Below are positions 23,372 to 33,519 of a DNA stretch of 47,715 bases, piece after piece (the stretch's first letter is position 1; every line of letters starts with the position of its first letter). Below the pieces are notes generated by a model. It had not been told where the DNA came from. It did not search any database and worked only from the letters and a program-made list of their open reading frames with translations. The translations under genes and the position numbers were made by a program. The stretch spans positions 1 to 47,715 of the forward strand of contig JAFXCP010000029.1 in assembly GCA_017521405.1 (NCBI GenBank), read 5' to 3'. The stretch comes from Akkermansia sp. Lineage in GTDB: Bacteria; Verrucomicrobiota; Verrucomicrobiia; Verrucomicrobiales; Akkermansiaceae.

Positions 23372-23801
23372 CCGTGCGGGTTTGCTCCCCGGTGTGGCGC
23401 AGCACCAGCCAGAGCGTGTCCTCCGGCATGAGTGCCCCATCAAACCGATCCGCCCATTCCACCAGCAGCAAATGCTCCCCGGCTAAGTACTCGTCCCAGC
23501 CCATGCCCAAGGCTTCCTCCGGGCTCTTCATGCGGTAAAAATCAAAGTGAGCCGCGGGTATGCGCCCATCGTTATGCTCGTGTACCAAGGAGAAAGTGGG
23601 GCTTACCGCCGGGCGCCCGGCACCCAATCCCTCCAATATGCCCTGCACCAAATGTGTTTTCCCCGCACCTAAATCCCCCACCAGCCCCACCACTTCCCCG
23701 GCCGAAAACTCGGCCGCCAGTTGCCGCCCCAATGCCAGCATGCCGGCCTCCGTTTCCACCTCAATAGGCCCGTTTTCGAAAAATTTTTGCAGTTTTTTCA
23801 T
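23355..23801 (-). CDS. tsaE: tRNA threonylcarbamoyladenosine biosynthesis ATPase TsaE
   Basis: A 148-residue P-loop ATPase. TsaE works with TsaB and TsaD to make the t6A modification at position 37 of ANN-decoding tRNAs. The Walker A motif GDLGAGKTHL, the following PAVSPTFSLVHEH and the HFDFYRMKSPEEALGMGWDEYL plus LVEWADRF blocks are diagnostic. Length is normal (about 150). It is convergent with the GT10 gene and the two coding ends overlap by 17 bases, leaving no room for a terminator between them. Its 5' region is close to the divergent rplU promoter. Confidence 0.95.
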   Translation of the reverse strand: MKKLQKFFENGPIEVETEAGMLALGRQLAAEFSAGEVVGLVGDLGAGKTHLVQGILEGLGAGRPAVSPTFSLVHEHNDGRIPAAHFDFYRMKSPEEALGMGWDEYLAGEHLLLVEWADRFDGALMPEDTLWLVLRHTGEQTRTVMLAC

Positions 23802-23819
23802 TTTTTGACGAAATTTTTC

Positions 23820-23847
23820 TTGCCAAAAGCGTTGGCATGCCTATAAT
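23820..23847 (+). promoter_or_regulatory. rplU-rpmA promoter
   Basis: TTGCCA (23820-23825), 16-base spacer, perfect TATAAT (23842-23847). The -35 lies in an inverted repeat, TGCCAA-N5-TTGGCA (23821-23837). Confidence 0.85.
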
Positions 23848-23854
23848 GTGCCAG

Positions 23855-23868
23855 CCCGCATGTGCGGG
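23855..23868 (+). promoter_or_regulatory. 5' hairpin of the rplU transcript
   Basis: CCCGCA and TGCGGG with a 2-base loop, placed at the predicted 5' end of the mRNA (start near 23853). It could protect the 5' end or take part in ribosomal-protein autoregulation; no known L21 leader consensus was recognised. Confidence 0.4.
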
Positions 23869-23892
23869 TGCAACACCAAAATTCATCAAATT

Positions 23893-24213
23893 ATGGCATA
23901 CGCAGTTTTCACTTCCGGCAGCAAGCAGTACCGGGTGACGGTTGGTGACATTCTCACCGTGGACCGTATCTCCGGGCTGGAGAAGGATGGCGAGACCACG
24001 TTCGACCAGGTTCTCCTGGTTGAGGATGGCGAGAACACCACCGTGGGTACTCCCGTGGTGAGCGGCGCAACGGTGACGGCCAAGGTGCTGGACCCCGAGG
24101 CTCGCGGCGCCAAGGGCATCGCTTTCAAGTTCAAACGTCGCAAGGGCTTCCACAAGAAGAAGGGTTTCCGCGCCGCTCTCACCAAGGTGCAGATTACCGC
24201 TATCAACGCCTGA
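23893..24213 (+). CDS. rplU: 50S ribosomal protein L21
   Basis: A 106-residue L21, standard length, with the expected MAYAVFTSGSKQYRV start and the KFKRRKGFHKKKGFRAALT rRNA-binding stretch near the C-terminus. It binds 23S rRNA near L20. The start at 23893 matches the family; an in-frame ATG at 23848 lies at the promoter and is rejected. Followed by rpmA after 34 bases, the common gene order. The leader is A/C/T-rich with no Shine-Dalgarno. Confidence 0.97.
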   Translation: MAYAVFTSGSKQYRVTVGDILTVDRISGLEKDGETTFDQVLLVEDGENTTVGTPVVSGATVTAKVLDPEARGAKGIAFKFKRRKGFHKKKGFRAALTKVQITAINA

Positions 24214-24247
24214 TTACTCACCCCAAACCATAGATTTCTAACTAGTC

Positions 24248-24496
24248 ATGGCACATAAGAAAGGTCAAGGTTCCGTTCGTAACGGTCGCGATTCCCGCAG
24301 CAAGCGCCTCGGCGTGAAGAAGTTCGGCGGGCAGACCGTCATCGCCGGCAACATCATCATCCGCCAGCGTGGTACCAAGTTCAAGCCCGGCAAGGGCGTG
24401 GGCATGGGCCGCGACTACACGATTTTCTCCCTCGTGGATGGCCGCGTGTTCTTCGACCGCGAAGGCCGCCGCGTGAATGTGGCTCCCGAGGCCTAA
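24248..24496 (+). CDS. rpmA: 50S ribosomal protein L27
   Basis: An 82-residue L27 with the conserved N-terminal arm ([16 protein letters not shown]) that reaches the peptidyl-transferase centre and the [25 protein letters not shown] core. It begins directly with MAHKKG, so it is the unprocessed type and needs no N-terminal cleavage as in Firmicutes. Co-transcribed with rplU and closed by a terminator; no obgE follows. Confidence 0.97.
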   Translation: MAHKKGQGSVRNGRDSRSKRLGVKKFGGQTVIAGNIIIRQRGTKFKPGKGVGMGRDYTIFSLVDGRVFFDREGRRVNVAPEA

Positions 24497-24536
24497 GCCT
24501 CGCTCTGCCACGCTTCGTGACACACACGCACAACAC

Positions 24537-24577
24537 GGAACGCATCCCGGGCAACCGAGGGTGCGTTCCGGCTTTTT
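24537..24577 (+). terminator. rplU-rpmA terminator
   Basis: GGAACGCATCCC pairs with GGGTGCGTTCC (one bulge), followed by a T5 run. Confidence 0.88.
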
Positions 24578-24593
24578 ACCCCTGCCCTTCCCC

Positions 24594-24630
24594 CCAAAAA
24601 AAGCGCCGCCCCCCGGTAAAGGGGGGCGGC
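24594..24630 (-). terminator. Aconitase gene terminator
   Basis: On the minus strand a perfect 10-bp stem (GCCGCCCCCC with GGGGGGCGGC, loop 6) followed by an uninterrupted T-run. Confidence 0.88.
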
Positions 24631-24655
24631 ACCATTAAAGCAGGCAGCTTATGGC

Positions 24656-27373
24656 TTAGCAATACTGGGTAAGCACATACTGCAAAATGCCGCCGGCGCG
24701 GAAGTACTCCTTCTCGATGGGAGTATCCAAACGCACCACGAGCGGAAGCTCGAAAGCGGGTTCTCCGGCAGGCTGCACCACGAGGGTGGCAGCACTGCGG
24801 GGTGCCATCTCATTATGCAAGCCTATAATGGAGAAGGTGGCATCCTTAAGCCCCTTTACGCGGTCGTAATCCTGCGGGTTGGCAAAATTGAGGGGCAACA
24901 CGCCCATGCCAATCAGGTTGCTGCGGTGAATGCGCTCGAAGCTCTTTGTAATCACGGCGCGCACGCCGAGCAGGTTCGTGCCTTTGGCAGCCCAGTCGCG
25001 GCTGGAGCCCATGCCGTAATCCTCGCCGCCGATGATGATGGTGGGCACACCTTCCGCGCGGTAGGCCATACCGGCATCGTAAATAAAGGTAGGCGTACCG
25101 CAGGGGGCGCAGATATCCGCATCCGGGGCGGAGACACTGCCGGAGCCGAAATAGAGCGTATAGCCACCCTCCACGCCTTCCGTAAGGAGGTTTTTGATAC
25201 GGACATTGGCAAAAGTGCCGCGAGCCATCACCAAATCATTACCGCGGCGGGAGCCGAAGGTGTTGAAATCCCGGCGTTCCACGCCTTGAGCCGTAAGGAA
25301 TTGCCCGGCGGGGCCGGTGGCTTTAATGGCTCCGGCGGGGGAGATGTGATCCGTGGTAACGCTATCGCCAAAGATACCAAGCGGGCGGGCATCCGTAATA
25401 TCGGTAATGTCTGCCTTGCTGCCATCGAAGCCTTCGAAGAAGGGCGGGCGGTGAATATACGTGGAAGCCTCGTTCCAACGGAAGGTGGCACCGGTGGGGG
25501 CGCTCACGCCATCCCACTCCGGCACATGCCCGGCATAGCAGGCGGCGTAGTCCTCCGGGGTAGCTGCCACAGCCTGTGCAGCGGCTATCTCCTCGCCCGT
25601 GGGCCAGATGTCGCGCAGGTACACGGCAGAGCCATCCGCCGCGGTGCCCAGCGGCTCTTTCTCCATGTCGATATCCACGCGGCCGGCCAGTGCAAAGGCG
25701 ATAACGAGCGGGGGAGACATGAGGAAGTTTGCCTTCACATGGGAGTGGATGCGAGCCTCAAAGTTGCGATTGCCGGAAAGCACAGAGCAGGAAATGAGGT
25801 TATGCTCCGTAACGGCTTGCTCCAGAGCGCTGTTGATGGGACCGGAATTGCCGATGCAGGTGGTGCAACCGTATCCCACGGTGGAGAAGCCTATGGCATC
25901 CAAGGCCTCGGTGAGGCGGTTATTGGCAAAGTAGCGGGCAGCAATGCGGGAGCCGGGGGCAATGCTGGTTTTAACATAGGCCGGCACGCGCAAGCCCAAG
26001 GCGGCAGCTTTTTTGGCCAGCAGCCCGGCGGCCAGCATAAGGCCGTCGTTGCTGGTATTCGTGCAGCTGGTAATGGCAGCCACAAGAATGGAGCCATCCG
26101 TCAGCTCTACCTCGTGTGTGCTTGCCGCATCCGGGTTACCGGCATCCCCCTGCATGGTAACGGGTATGGGGGAGGTGCGGGGCTCTTGGCCGTATGTGCT
26201 GCGGCAAATGGCAGCAAAGGATTCTTTGAGTTCGGACATCGGGATGCGGTCCTGCGGGCGCTTGGGACCGGCCACAGCGGGAACGATGGAGGAGAGGTCC
26301 AGCTCCAATTCCACGCTGTAATCCAGCTCTCCCTTGCGCGGCATGCCGAAGAGACCCTGTGCGCGGAAATAATTCTCGCAGGTTTGCACCTGTTCCTCGC
26401 TGCGACCGGTGGCGCGCAGATAGGCGGCGGATACCTCATCGAAGGGGAAGAAACCCATGGTGGCACCATATTCCGGAGCCATATTGGCCACGGTGGCGCG
26501 ATCCGGCAGGGAGAGGCTGGCTGCGCCTTCCCCGAAGAATTCCACAAACTTACCCACCACGCCTTGCTTACGCAGCATTTGAGTGATATGCAGGGCTAAA
26601 TCCGTGGCGGTTACCCCTTCGCGGAGTTTGCCGCTCAGGTGTACGCCGACAACTTCCGGCACGAGGAAGGTGACCGGCTGGCCCAGCATGCCGGCTTCTG
26701 CCTCAATACCACCCACACCCCAAGCCACAATACCCAGGCCGTTAATCATGGTGGTATGGGAATCCGTACCGACGAGGGAATCCGGGTAATACACGCCGGC
26801 TTGCTCCATAACGCCGCGCGCCAAGTACTCCAGATTCACCTGGTGCACAATGCCCGTGCTAGGGGGTACCACGGAGAAGGTTTTGAAGGCTTGCTGCCCC
26901 CATTTGAGGAATTCGTAGCGCTCCGTATTGCGCTCGAACTCACGGGTAAGGTTTTTCTGGTAAGCCTCCGGGAAGCCGGACCAGTCCACCTGCACGGAGT
27001 GGTCCACCACAAGGTCCACCGGCACCAGGGGCTCCATGCCGGAGGGGTCGCGCCCCAAATCCTGCACGGCAGCGCGCATGGCGGCCAAATCCACCAGCAG
27101 CGGCACCCCCGTCAAATCTTGCAGGATGATGCGCCCCACGGTGAAGGGAATCTCGTAATCCCCGGGAATACCGGCCTGCCAGCCGGCAAGGTTGCGGACA
27201 TCCTGCTCCGTCACTTTGAGCCCATCGCAGTTGCGAAGAAGGCTTTCCAGCACGATTCGCAGGGATACGGGCATGCGGTTAATACCACCGAAACCCTGTT
27301 CTGCCAGAGCCGGCAGGGAGTAATACTGCCCCGTGCTGCCATTACCGGTGGTAAATGTGCGAAGTGTATCCAT
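24656..27373 (-). CDS. acnA: Aconitate hydratase (AcnA type)
   Basis: A 905-residue aconitase, close to the usual 890 of AcnA. It converts citrate to isocitrate through cis-aconitate using a [4Fe-4S] cluster. Cluster ligands are in [10 protein letters not shown] and [12 protein letters not shown]; substrate-binding blocks include [58 protein letters not shown] and [16 protein letters not shown] start at 27373 ([23 protein letters not shown]), which fits both the family N-terminus and the promoter; an in-frame ATG at 27475 lies upstream of the -35. Single gene with its own promoter and terminator. Confidence 0.96.
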   Translation of the reverse strand: MDTLRTFTTGNGSTGQYYSLPALAEQGFGGINRMPVSLRIVLESLLRNCDGLKVTEQDVRNLAGWQAGIPGDYEIPFTVGRIILQDLTGVPLLVDLAAMRAAVQDLGRDPSGMEPLVPVDLVVDHSVQVDWSGFPEAYQKNLTREFERNTERYEFLKWGQQAFKTFSVVPPSTGIVHQVNLEYLARGVMEQAGVYYPDSLVGTDSHTTMINGLGIVAWGVGGIEAEAGMLGQPVTFLVPEVVGVHLSGKLREGVTATDLALHITQMLRKQGVVGKFVEFFGEGAASLSLPDRATVANMAPEYGATMGFFPFDEVSAAYLRATGRSEEQVQTCENYFRAQGLFGMPRKGELDYSVELELDLSSIVPAVAGPKRPQDRIPMSELKESFAAICRSTYGQEPRTSPIPVTMQGDAGNPDAASTHEVELTDGSILVAAITSCTNTSNDGLMLAAGLLAKKAAALGLRVPAYVKTSIAPGSRIAARYFANNRLTEALDAIGFSTVGYGCTTCIGNSGPINSALEQAVTEHNLISCSVLSGNRNFEARIHSHVKANFLMSPPLVIAFALAGRVDIDMEKEPLGTAADGSAVYLRDIWPTGEEIAAAQAVAATPEDYAACYAGHVPEWDGVSAPTGATFRWNEASTYIHRPPFFEGFDGSKADITDITDARPLGIFGDSVTTDHISPAGAIKATGPAGQFLTAQGVERRDFNTFGSRRGNDLVMARGTFANVRIKNLLTEGVEGGYTLYFGSGSVSAPDADICAPCGTPTFIYDAGMAYRAEGVPTIIIGGEDYGMGSSRDWAAKGTNLLGVRAVITKSFERIHRSNLIGMGVLPLNFANPQDYDRVKGLKDATFSIIGLHNEMAPRSAATLVVQPAGEPAFELPLVVRLDTPIEKEYFRAGGILQYVLTQYC

Positions 27374-27393
27374 GGTGCTTGTGTATGTGTGAG

Positions 27394-27403
27394 TTCGCGC
27401 GAA
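27394..27403. promoter_or_regulatory. TTCGCGCGAA palindrome at the acnA start site
   Basis: A perfect 10-bp palindrome touching the acnA -10 and covering the predicted transcription start, a position suited to repression. The 8-bp core TCGCGCGA is also in the A2M promoter (40275-40282). Confidence 0.4.
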
Positions 27404-27430
27404 GTATACACCTTTTTTGCAGGAATGCAA
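27403..27430 (-). promoter_or_regulatory. acnA promoter
   Basis: Minus strand: TTGCAT (27430-27425), 16-base spacer, TATACT (27408-27403), about 30 bases before the ATG. Confidence 0.78.
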
Positions 27431-27482
27431 GCTAAAAAGGCCGTGCGGCCACAGTGCCGGAGCGCAGGAGACCATGGGGCAT

Positions 27483-27521
27483 AAAAAACTGTGCCTCCCC
27501 CGGGAAAAGAGGGAAGCACAG
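27483..27521 (-). terminator. Autotransporter gene terminator
   Basis: On the minus strand CTGTGCTTCCC pairs with GGGAGGCACAG (one mismatch) and is followed by six T. It lies between the autotransporter stop and the acnA promoter. Confidence 0.85.
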
Positions 27522-27555
27522 GCTTGTGGGTAGTGGGTACCGTGCGGGGAATGTT

Positions 27556-30270
27556 TTAGAAGCTGTACCGCATACCGATGTTGGCGTTGAATTCGCGGCT
27601 GCCGCCCCGGAATTCAAAATTGGCACCGCCAAACATGGACCAATGCCGGCTCATGGGGATATCCAATCCCATGCCTACCAGCCCACCGCAGCGGTCCGGC
27701 TCGGCATAATCCAGATGGAAGCGGTTGCCGCCGCCGAGGAAACGAGCGTTAACGGTACTCCCTTGGTCCCCTGCATCCAGCGTGACGAGTGCCTCCAGCA
27801 TGACGGTGGCCGGGGCTTCGTTCGTGAAAGCGGTGAACTGGTGTGTAAGCCGCGCACCCAGGCCAAAGAGTACGCCCCAGGCATCCTGGCTACCCACGTT
27901 CAATCCGGCGGAGCCAAGGCCGCTCTCGGAGTAAGAATCCACCCATCCCGCCATGGAATCCACGGTGAAGAGGGGAGCGAGTGTGGTACGCTCCGCGATG
28001 CGGAAATCATAGGACAGCTCGTAGAAGGCATTAAAGGTAATGGCATCCGGGCTGCTCTTAGCCGTGCCGCTAAAGGGGCGGTCGCCACCGATGCTTACAC
28101 TGCGTTTGTGGTCCATATCGTGCAGACCGATGCCAATACCGGCACGGGTGTACCAGCCGCGATAGCGGTACCCGGCATAGAGGTCGATGTAGTAGTTATC
28201 CGTGCGGTCGCGGAATTGGGACACATCGGTAATGCGGGAGCGCTCGTACCCGGCGGCCAGCCCCAGCAGCAAATTCTCGTTCATGCTGTACTCCGCACCA
28301 AGCATGCCACCCCAGGAATCGCGGTCGAATCCGGGAGCCGAGGATGCGGAACCACGGCGGGAGAAGGAGGTGAAGGGCGAGAGCCATACGGACATGCCGG
28401 GCTTCCATGCCCCGGTGTAGCACATCTGCCCGCTCTTGGGGTCCAGCATGCTTTGGCGGGTGGCATTGTTTCGTCCCATCATGTTCCGCAGGTTACGGTT
28501 ATGCACCAAGCCACCATCCAGCAGGGAGGACATTACAGTGGTGAGTCCCATGCCCCCCAGAGAATTGAGTGCGGAGAGGGTCTCCCCGCTGCTGGTGGTG
28601 TAGCGCAGGGAATCCAACACGGTGGCCAAGCTGCCGGTGGCGGTGCCTGCATCCTCCGCAGAGGCCAGTGCACGAGCCACGGCGTTCTGGTTTGCATTGC
28701 CGGAAACGCTGCGGTAGTTGCGGCTGAGAGTGAGGACCACGCCCTCCTCCGTATTCTCCGTGCGGGCGTTGAGACCATCCAAGTTGCTATCAATCTCCAT
28801 GGAGAAAGCCCCCGTCACATCATCCGCCTGTACGAGAAGAATATCTCCACGGTTGAGGAGTTCCGTCTCGTCCCCGCTTACGTTGAGCTGCAGGCTGCTG
28901 CCTTGGAGATTAGCCGCTTGGGTCACAACGAGAGTATCCTGCTGGCCGCCCGCATTCACATCCATCACCACGGTGGAGCCGGCATTCAACTCCAGCGTAC
29001 CGAGGGTGAGGGTGGTGTAATCCGTTGCGGTACTACTGCCCACTACCAGTGTGGTGCCCGAGGAGCCATTGGCCACGGCCACGCTGCCAATGCTGCCATT
29101 GCCGCTTACCGTGGTGCCGGTGGACATGGTGACGGCGGAGCCCAATGCAGTATTCACGGCAAGGGAGCCTTCCTGCAAATCAATGGCCGCCATATAGGCC
29201 GATTTATCTGCCCCTTCCACCACGAGGGAAGAGAGGCCATCCTTCACCAATGTGGAGGTGGCATCAGCCGTCATCTCACCGCTCAGGCTCACGGTGGATT
29301 CGTTATTGGTGGTAATGGTATCGAAGTTGAAATTATTGCCGCTTACCAGCACATTCCCCTCCTCCGCCAGCAGGGTGGAGATGTTTTTCGCTACGCTGGT
29401 ATCCTCGTGGGAGAGAACGAGAGTGCCTTCCCCCATCTTGGCCAGTACGCCCTCGGAGTTCACCTCGCCGCTCAGCGTCTGCTCCCCGGCAGCCACCTCT
29501 ACTGTAAGCTGGCCTGCGGGTGCGGTGGCGGTGGCGGCGGAGCTAATGTTCTTCTGCTCGTTGCTATTGAGTTGCAGCACATGGGAACCGGGGGCTACGA
29601 CTAAGGTACCATCCGTACCCAGCTGGTTATCCCCGCCGGTGAGACCATATTGCCCGGCGGTAGGGGTGGTGGCAATGGTAATGTTCTCTGCGGTGCCTTC
29701 CTGCAAGAGGATATCGCCTGTGAGGTCCATACCCGTGCCGGAGCCCACCATCAGCGTGGCCTCGCTGCCCTGCACATTCACATTCCCGGCACCACTCACG
29801 GCAGAAAGGCGCACCACCTGCTCCTGCCCGATGTTCAGCACGGAATCATTCGTCGTGTCATCCACCTGGAGCTGCATCCATGGACCGGCATCCGTTTCCG
29901 CCACTTCCGCCGGGGCGGTGCCTTGCAGGTTCACGGTATTTGCCACTGCGCCGGTTTGGAGGCTTACTACGGCCGGAGTGCCCGTGGTGCCGGAAAGGGC
30001 AGTATCCGCCGTGTTGAGGGTGGAGGCGGTGAGGGTGACATTTCCTTCCACGGCTCCGCCTTGGAGAATGTTCACTTCGTTATTGCCTGCGGTGGTCACG
30101 TTGCCCGTGAGCTTGGCGGATACGTTCAGCACGTCATCGGTCGACAGTGTCTGGTCACCTGTCTGGTCGGTGGTAATATCGATAACAGCGGCGGATGCAG
30201 GCACGGCTGCGGCCACCATCATCACGGCAAGGGCGGCACGGCGCAGCCCCAAGGGTAGGTGTAATTTCAT
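27556..30270 (-). CDS. Autotransporter (type Va) surface protein
   Basis: A 904-residue autotransporter. Residues 1-27 are a signal peptide ending PASA. The passenger (about 28-610) is rich in Thr/Ser/Gly/Asn/Val with short repeated strands such as [18 protein letters not shown] and [10 protein letters not shown], as expected for a beta-helix of the PATR type. The C-terminal barrel (about 620-904) has alternating aromatic strands ([33 protein letters not shown]) and ends MRYSF with terminal Phe, the BAM signal. It probably displays an adhesin at the surface. No protease triad was recognised. The start at 30270 gives the signal peptide. Its promoter is not clear; TTGACC at 30376-30371 has only a weak -10. 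Confidence 0.85.
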   Translation of the reverse strand: MKLHLPLGLRRAALAVMMVAAAVPASAAVIDITTDQTGDQTLSTDDVLNVSAKLTGNVTTAGNNEVNILQGGAVEGNVTLTASTLNTADTALSGTTGTPAVVSLQTGAVANTVNLQGTAPAEVAETDAGPWMQLQVDDTTNDSVLNIGQEQVVRLSAVSGAGNVNVQGSEATLMVGSGTGMDLTGDILLQEGTAENITIATTPTAGQYGLTGGDNQLGTDGTLVVAPGSHVLQLNSNEQKNISSAATATAPAGQLTVEVAAGEQTLSGEVNSEGVLAKMGEGTLVLSHEDTSVAKNISTLLAEEGNVLVSGNNFNFDTITTNNESTVSLSGEMTADATSTLVKDGLSSLVVEGADKSAYMAAIDLQEGSLAVNTALGSAVTMSTGTTVSGNGSIGSVAVANGSSGTTLVVGSSTATDYTTLTLGTLELNAGSTVVMDVNAGGQQDTLVVTQAANLQGSSLQLNVSGDETELLNRGDILLVQADDVTGAFSMEIDSNLDGLNARTENTEEGVVLTLSRNYRSVSGNANQNAVARALASAEDAGTATGSLATVLDSLRYTTSSGETLSALNSLGGMGLTTVMSSLLDGGLVHNRNLRNMMGRNNATRQSMLDPKSGQMCYTGAWKPGMSVWLSPFTSFSRRGSASSAPGFDRDSWGGMLGAEYSMNENLLLGLAAGYERSRITDVSQFRDRTDNYYIDLYAGYRYRGWYTRAGIGIGLHDMDHKRSVSIGGDRPFSGTAKSSPDAITFNAFYELSYDFRIAERTTLAPLFTVDSMAGWVDSYSESGLGSAGLNVGSQDAWGVLFGLGARLTHQFTAFTNEAPATVMLEALVTLDAGDQGSTVNARFLGGGNRFHLDYAEPDRCGGLVGMGLDIPMSRHWSMFGGANFEFRGGSREFNANIGMRYSF

Positions 30271-30428
30271 GGTTTTTATTTTTCAGGGGTTGGGATTCTT
30301 AATTTTCCCGGACGCAGCAGCACCTTGCCGCCGCGCCACACTTAGGGAAGTTAAACGCTAACAAACTTATGGTCAATCTATTAAAATAAAAGGTATCAAA
30401 GAACACAGGGAAATTACGCGCTATATAC

Positions 30429-30457
30429 TTGCCAATAAGCCACTTTGAGCCTAGAAT
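30429..30457 (+). promoter_or_regulatory. rpe promoter
   Basis: TTGCCA (30429-30434), 17-base spacer, TAGAAT (30452-30457), 30 bases before the ATG. The rest of the 217-base divergent region (30271-30487) is A/T-rich and holds no gene. Confidence 0.7.
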
Positions 30458-30487
30458 AAGGCAAACGATACCCCCCTTACCACGCAT

Positions 30488-31138
30488 ATGTTGATTGCCC
30501 CTTCCATGCTTGCCTGTGATTTCCGCCGCATCGGAGAAGAAGCCGTACGCGCCCTGAATGCCGGGGCCGATTGGCTCCACCTCGATGTGATGGATGGTTC
30601 CTTTGTGGATAACATCTCCTTTGGTCCGGATATTTGTGCAGCCATTCGCCAAGCAGTCCCCGCCGGGGCATTTCTGGATGCCCACCTCATGATAGATGCC
30701 CCGGAGCACTACTACCCACGCTTCGTTAAAGCCGGAATGGATATGATTACCATCCACGTGGAGCGGGAGGGTGCCGTGGATTTAACCGCCACACTGGCAG
30801 CTATTCGCCAAGCCGGGTGCAAATGCGGGCTAGCGGTGAATCCGGCCACCCCGGTGGAAAAAGTGCTGCCCTATCTGGAGGGTGTGGACATGGTGCTGGT
30901 AATGAGCGTGGTACCCGGTTTTGGCGGCCAGAGCTTCATGGGCGAAGTGCTGGAAAAAGTACGCACGCTGAAGGCGGAGCGCAGTGCGCGCGGGCTTTCC
31001 TTCCTCATCCAGATGGATGGCGGTATTGGCCCCGTGCAAGCTCCGGAGTGTGCGGAAGCCGGGGCGGATTGCCTTGTGGCAGGCTCATCGACCTTCCGTG
31101 CGGCAGATATGGCCGCAGCCATTGCTTCCATGAAATAA
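30488..31138 (+). CDS. rpe: Ribulose-phosphate 3-epimerase
   Basis: A 216-residue TIM-barrel epimerase of normal length. It interconverts D-ribulose 5-phosphate and D-xylulose 5-phosphate in the pentose phosphate pathway. Visible motifs are IAPSMLACDF at the start, WLHLDVMDGSFVDNISFGP (metal and catalytic Asp), FLDAHLMI, the MSVVPGFGGQSFM phosphate-binding loop and IQMDGGI with the second catalytic Asp. It is followed after 27 bases by a membrane protein gene. Confidence 0.96.
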   Translation: MLIAPSMLACDFRRIGEEAVRALNAGADWLHLDVMDGSFVDNISFGPDICAAIRQAVPAGAFLDAHLMIDAPEHYYPRFVKAGMDMITIHVEREGAVDLTATLAAIRQAGCKCGLAVNPATPVEKVLPYLEGVDMVLVMSVVPGFGGQSFMGEVLEKVRTLKAERSARGLSFLIQMDGGIGPVQAPECAEAGADCLVAGSSTFRAADMAAAIASMK

Positions 31139-31165
31139 GCCCCCATCCCCCTGCACTGTTTTACC

Positions 31166-31906
31166 ATGGACGACGGTACAAAAAGTCTGCTGAATGTGTT
31201 TCTGAGCGTACTGGCTCCGGTGCTGGTGCTGGACCACTGCTCCACGAATGGCCCGGCCTTCTGGGAGCTGGGCACCACATGGGCCATGGTGGTGGCACTC
31301 TCCATGCCGCTGGGCTGCGGCATTGCCACATGGCTGGATAAACGCTCCGTGGACCCCCTCACTCTCTTTGGACTACTGGCCACCATTCTGACCGGAGTCA
31401 TCACCATTTACGCTAACACCGGGGAGGGCACGGCCATACGCCCGGATACGCCTTGGTGGTATGCGGCCAAGGAAGCCCTTATTGCCCTGCTGCTGGCCGG
31501 GGCTATGATGGTGACAGCGCGGCGCCCCAATTCCATGCTGCGGCTCTTTGTATACTCCGATGCGTTGTTCGACATTCCCCGCATCGAACAAGCCTGCACG
31601 GAAAAAGGAGTGAACCGGCAATACGAACAAACCCTGTGGAAGGCCAGCCTGTACACGGCACTGAGTTTGTTATGCTCCGCCATGGCCAATTTCGGGCTTT
31701 CTCTGTATTTCCTGCTGCCGGTGCTGCAACAGCCGGCGGAGGAACAAACGCTGGCTTATAATTATGCCGTGAGCAGTATGACTTGGTGGGGGTACTTGGT
31801 AATTGGTGTACCGCTAATGGCCACCCTTATCTATGTGATTCGCTATTTGGTGGCACGCCTCGGCTCGCTCACCGGGCTGGGTAAGGAAGAACTCATGCTC
31901 CGCTGA
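31166..31906 (+). CDS. Polytopic membrane protein (VC0807/IspZ-like)
   Basis: A 246-residue protein with about six membrane helices. The layout (LLNVFLSVLAPVLVLDHC, then WAMVVALSMPLGCGIATWLDKRSVDPLTLFGLLATILTGVITIYA) resembles VC0807-type proteins and distantly IspZ/YciB septation proteins. It follows rpe by 27 bases. Its coding end, including the stop, is built into a perfect 12-bp hairpin shared with the convergent ugd gene. Function is unknown, and the family call is moderate. Confidence 0.7.
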   Translation: MDDGTKSLLNVFLSVLAPVLVLDHCSTNGPAFWELGTTWAMVVALSMPLGCGIATWLDKRSVDPLTLFGLLATILTGVITIYANTGEGTAIRPDTPWWYAAKEALIALLLAGAMMVTARRPNSMLRLFVYSDALFDIPRIEQACTEKGVNRQYEQTLWKASLYTALSLLCSAMANFGLSLYFLLPVLQQPAEEQTLAYNYAVSSMTWWGYLVIGVPLMATLIYVIRYLVARLGSLTGLGKEELMLR

Positions 31907-31922
31907 GGCAGAGCATGAGTTC
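31889..31922. terminator. Bidirectional hairpin overlapping a stop codon
   Basis: GAACTCATGCTC and GAGCATGAGTTC form a perfect 12-bp stem with a 10-base loop holding the TGA of the membrane protein. T-runs are weak on both sides, so termination efficiency is uncertain. Confidence 0.6.
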
Positions 31923-31957
31923 CTGTTCAAATAGACGGTTTTTAAGAGGAGCAAGCC

Positions 31958-33283
31958 TCAAGCCTGCGGGTACAGGCTGCGACGCCCCACGGAATGGTAC
32001 TCAAACCCGGCGTGGATAGCGTTCTCCCCGTGGATAATGTTGCGCCCATCGAACAGAATGGGCAGCTTCATCAGCTCGCGTACGCGCACCAAATCCGCCA
32101 CGGCAAACTGCTTCCACTCCGTGGCTACGATAAGCACCTCCGCATCGGCCACGCAGTCGTACATATCATCCACAATATCCACCTTGTAACCCTTCAACAC
32201 GGCAGCAGCCGTCTCGGAGGCCTTGGGGTCGTACGCCGTCACATGGGCACCCTCATCGCACAAGCGACGAATGAGCTTAATGGCCACGGATTCGCGCACA
32301 TCGTCCGTATTCTGCTTGAATGCCAAGCCCCATACAGCCACTTTCTTGTTGCGCAGCACCCAAAGCTTCTCACGAACGCGATTCAGGAAGCGCTCCAACT
32401 GGGAGGCGTTAATGCGCTCCACTTCGCGGAGGATTTCCATGGGCGTACCCAACTGCTCGGAGATGTTAATAAAGCCCTTCACATCCTTGGGGAAGCAAGA
32501 GCCGCCATAACCCAAGCCGGCATTCAGGAAATTGCGGGATATACGCTTATCCATGCCAATGCCCTGAGCCACCAGCTCTACATCCGCTCCGGCCTTTTCG
32601 CACACTGCGGAAACGGCGTTAATATAGGAAATCTTGAGCGCAAGGAAGGAGTTTGCCGCATGCTTAATCAGCTCTGCGGAATGCAAATCCACCTCCAAAA
32701 TCGGTGCGTTAAAGGGCTGGTACACACGCTTCATCATATCCATGGCGCGCTGGGAATCCGCACCAATCACAATGCGGTCCGGATGCAGCAAATCCGCCAC
32801 GGCACTGCCCTCGCGCAGGAATTCCGGGTTGGACACCACATCCACCTCCACGCCCTCGTATGCGTAGCGGTAAATCACCTGGCTCACCTTGGTACCCGTG
32901 CTTACAGGCACCGTTGATTTGTCCACCACCACACGGTAGCCATACTCCGGGCGCAGGCAATCCGCAATCTCGTGAGAAACGGCTTCCATGTACGATAAAT
33001 CCACGGAACCATCCTCGTTCGGAGGCGTGGGCACAGCAATGAAGATAATATCGCAGGCTGCCACGGCTTCCGCCATGGATGTGGTAAAGCTAAGACGCCC
33101 GGCGGATACGTTAGAAAGGATTAAATCCTCCAAATCCGGCTCGTAAATAGGAATCTGACCACGGCGGAGGGACTCTACCTTCGCAGCATTATTATCCACA
33201 CAGATAACATTGTGCCCAACCTCGGCAAAGCACGTCCCAGTGGTGAGTCCCACATAACCGGTTCCGATAATTGCAAGATTCAT
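31958..33283 (-). CDS. ugd: UDP-glucose 6-dehydrogenase
   Basis: A 441-residue NAD-dependent sugar dehydrogenase that oxidises UDP-glucose to UDP-glucuronate for capsule or surface glycan precursors. Motifs: the Rossmann start MNLAIIGTGYVGLTTG, FIAVPTPPNEDGSVDLSY, VDKSTVPVSTG, the catalytic Cys in GYGGSCFPKDV and the C-terminal WGLAFKQNTDDVRESVA. The UDP-sugar class is favoured over GDP-mannose dehydrogenase by overall resemblance. I start at 33283; an in-frame ATG at 33352 is upstream of the promoter and impossible from it. The transcript would start about 3 bases before the ATG. Confidence 0.94.
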   Translation of the reverse strand: MNLAIIGTGYVGLTTGTCFAEVGHNVICVDNNAAKVESLRRGQIPIYEPDLEDLILSNVSAGRLSFTTSMAEAVAACDIIFIAVPTPPNEDGSVDLSYMEAVSHEIADCLRPEYGYRVVVDKSTVPVSTGTKVSQVIYRYAYEGVEVDVVSNPEFLREGSAVADLLHPDRIVIGADSQRAMDMMKRVYQPFNAPILEVDLHSAELIKHAANSFLALKISYINAVSAVCEKAGADVELVAQGIGMDKRISRNFLNAGLGYGGSCFPKDVKGFINISEQLGTPMEILREVERINASQLERFLNRVREKLWVLRNKKVAVWGLAFKQNTDDVRESVAIKLIRRLCDEGAHVTAYDPKASETAAAVLKGYKVDIVDDMYDCVADAEVLIVATEWKQFAVADLVRVRELMKLPILFDGRNIIHGENAIHAGFEYHSVGRRSLYPQA

Positions 33284-33293
33284 AACGGGCGGA

Positions 33294-33322
33294 ATTATAC
33301 TCCTCCATGCACGTAAAATCAA
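33294..33322 (-). promoter_or_regulatory. ugd promoter; near-leaderless transcript
   Basis: Minus strand: TTGATT (33322-33317), 17-base spacer, perfect TATAAT (33299-33294). The ATG begins 10 bases after the -10, leaving a leader of only about 3-4 bases. Confidence 0.85.
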
Positions 33323-33456
33323 GCCTTTCTTCCACTCCGTTAACATTCGCACTTATGCACTAATCTAAATACAATTCTCACATTTCAGAGAGAATCGGCA
33401 TATTGATTAGCATTTTTCATATCCTCCCGGGTTCATTATTCATCATATTCATACAG

Positions 33457-33496
33457 GGAAACCCCGCAGCAAGGTACAACTTGCTGCGGGGTTTCC
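33457..33496 (-). terminator. Porin/transport operon terminator
   Basis: A perfect 17-bp stem (arms at 33457-33473 and 33480-33496) about 25 bases after the porin stop. The stem ends in TTTCC on the minus strand, a weak T-tract. The A/T-rich stretch 33323-33456 holds no gene. Confidence 0.75.
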
Positions 33497-33519
33497 AAAT
33501 TTGACCCGAAGGCGGGTGA

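Noticed and set aside
21572-23443. 623-codon minus-strand frame across queD, the BioG-like gene and GT10
   Set aside because: The plus-strand operon has recognisable families and tight spacing; the minus frame has no motif.
24815-26599. 594-codon open frame antisense to acnA
   Set aside because: Same reason: low-complexity Gly/Ala/His composition opposite a well-conserved enzyme gene.
27454-29604. 716-codon open frame antisense to the autotransporter
   Set aside because: The minus-strand product has a signal peptide, passenger and barrel; the plus-strand frame has none of these and runs over a terminator.
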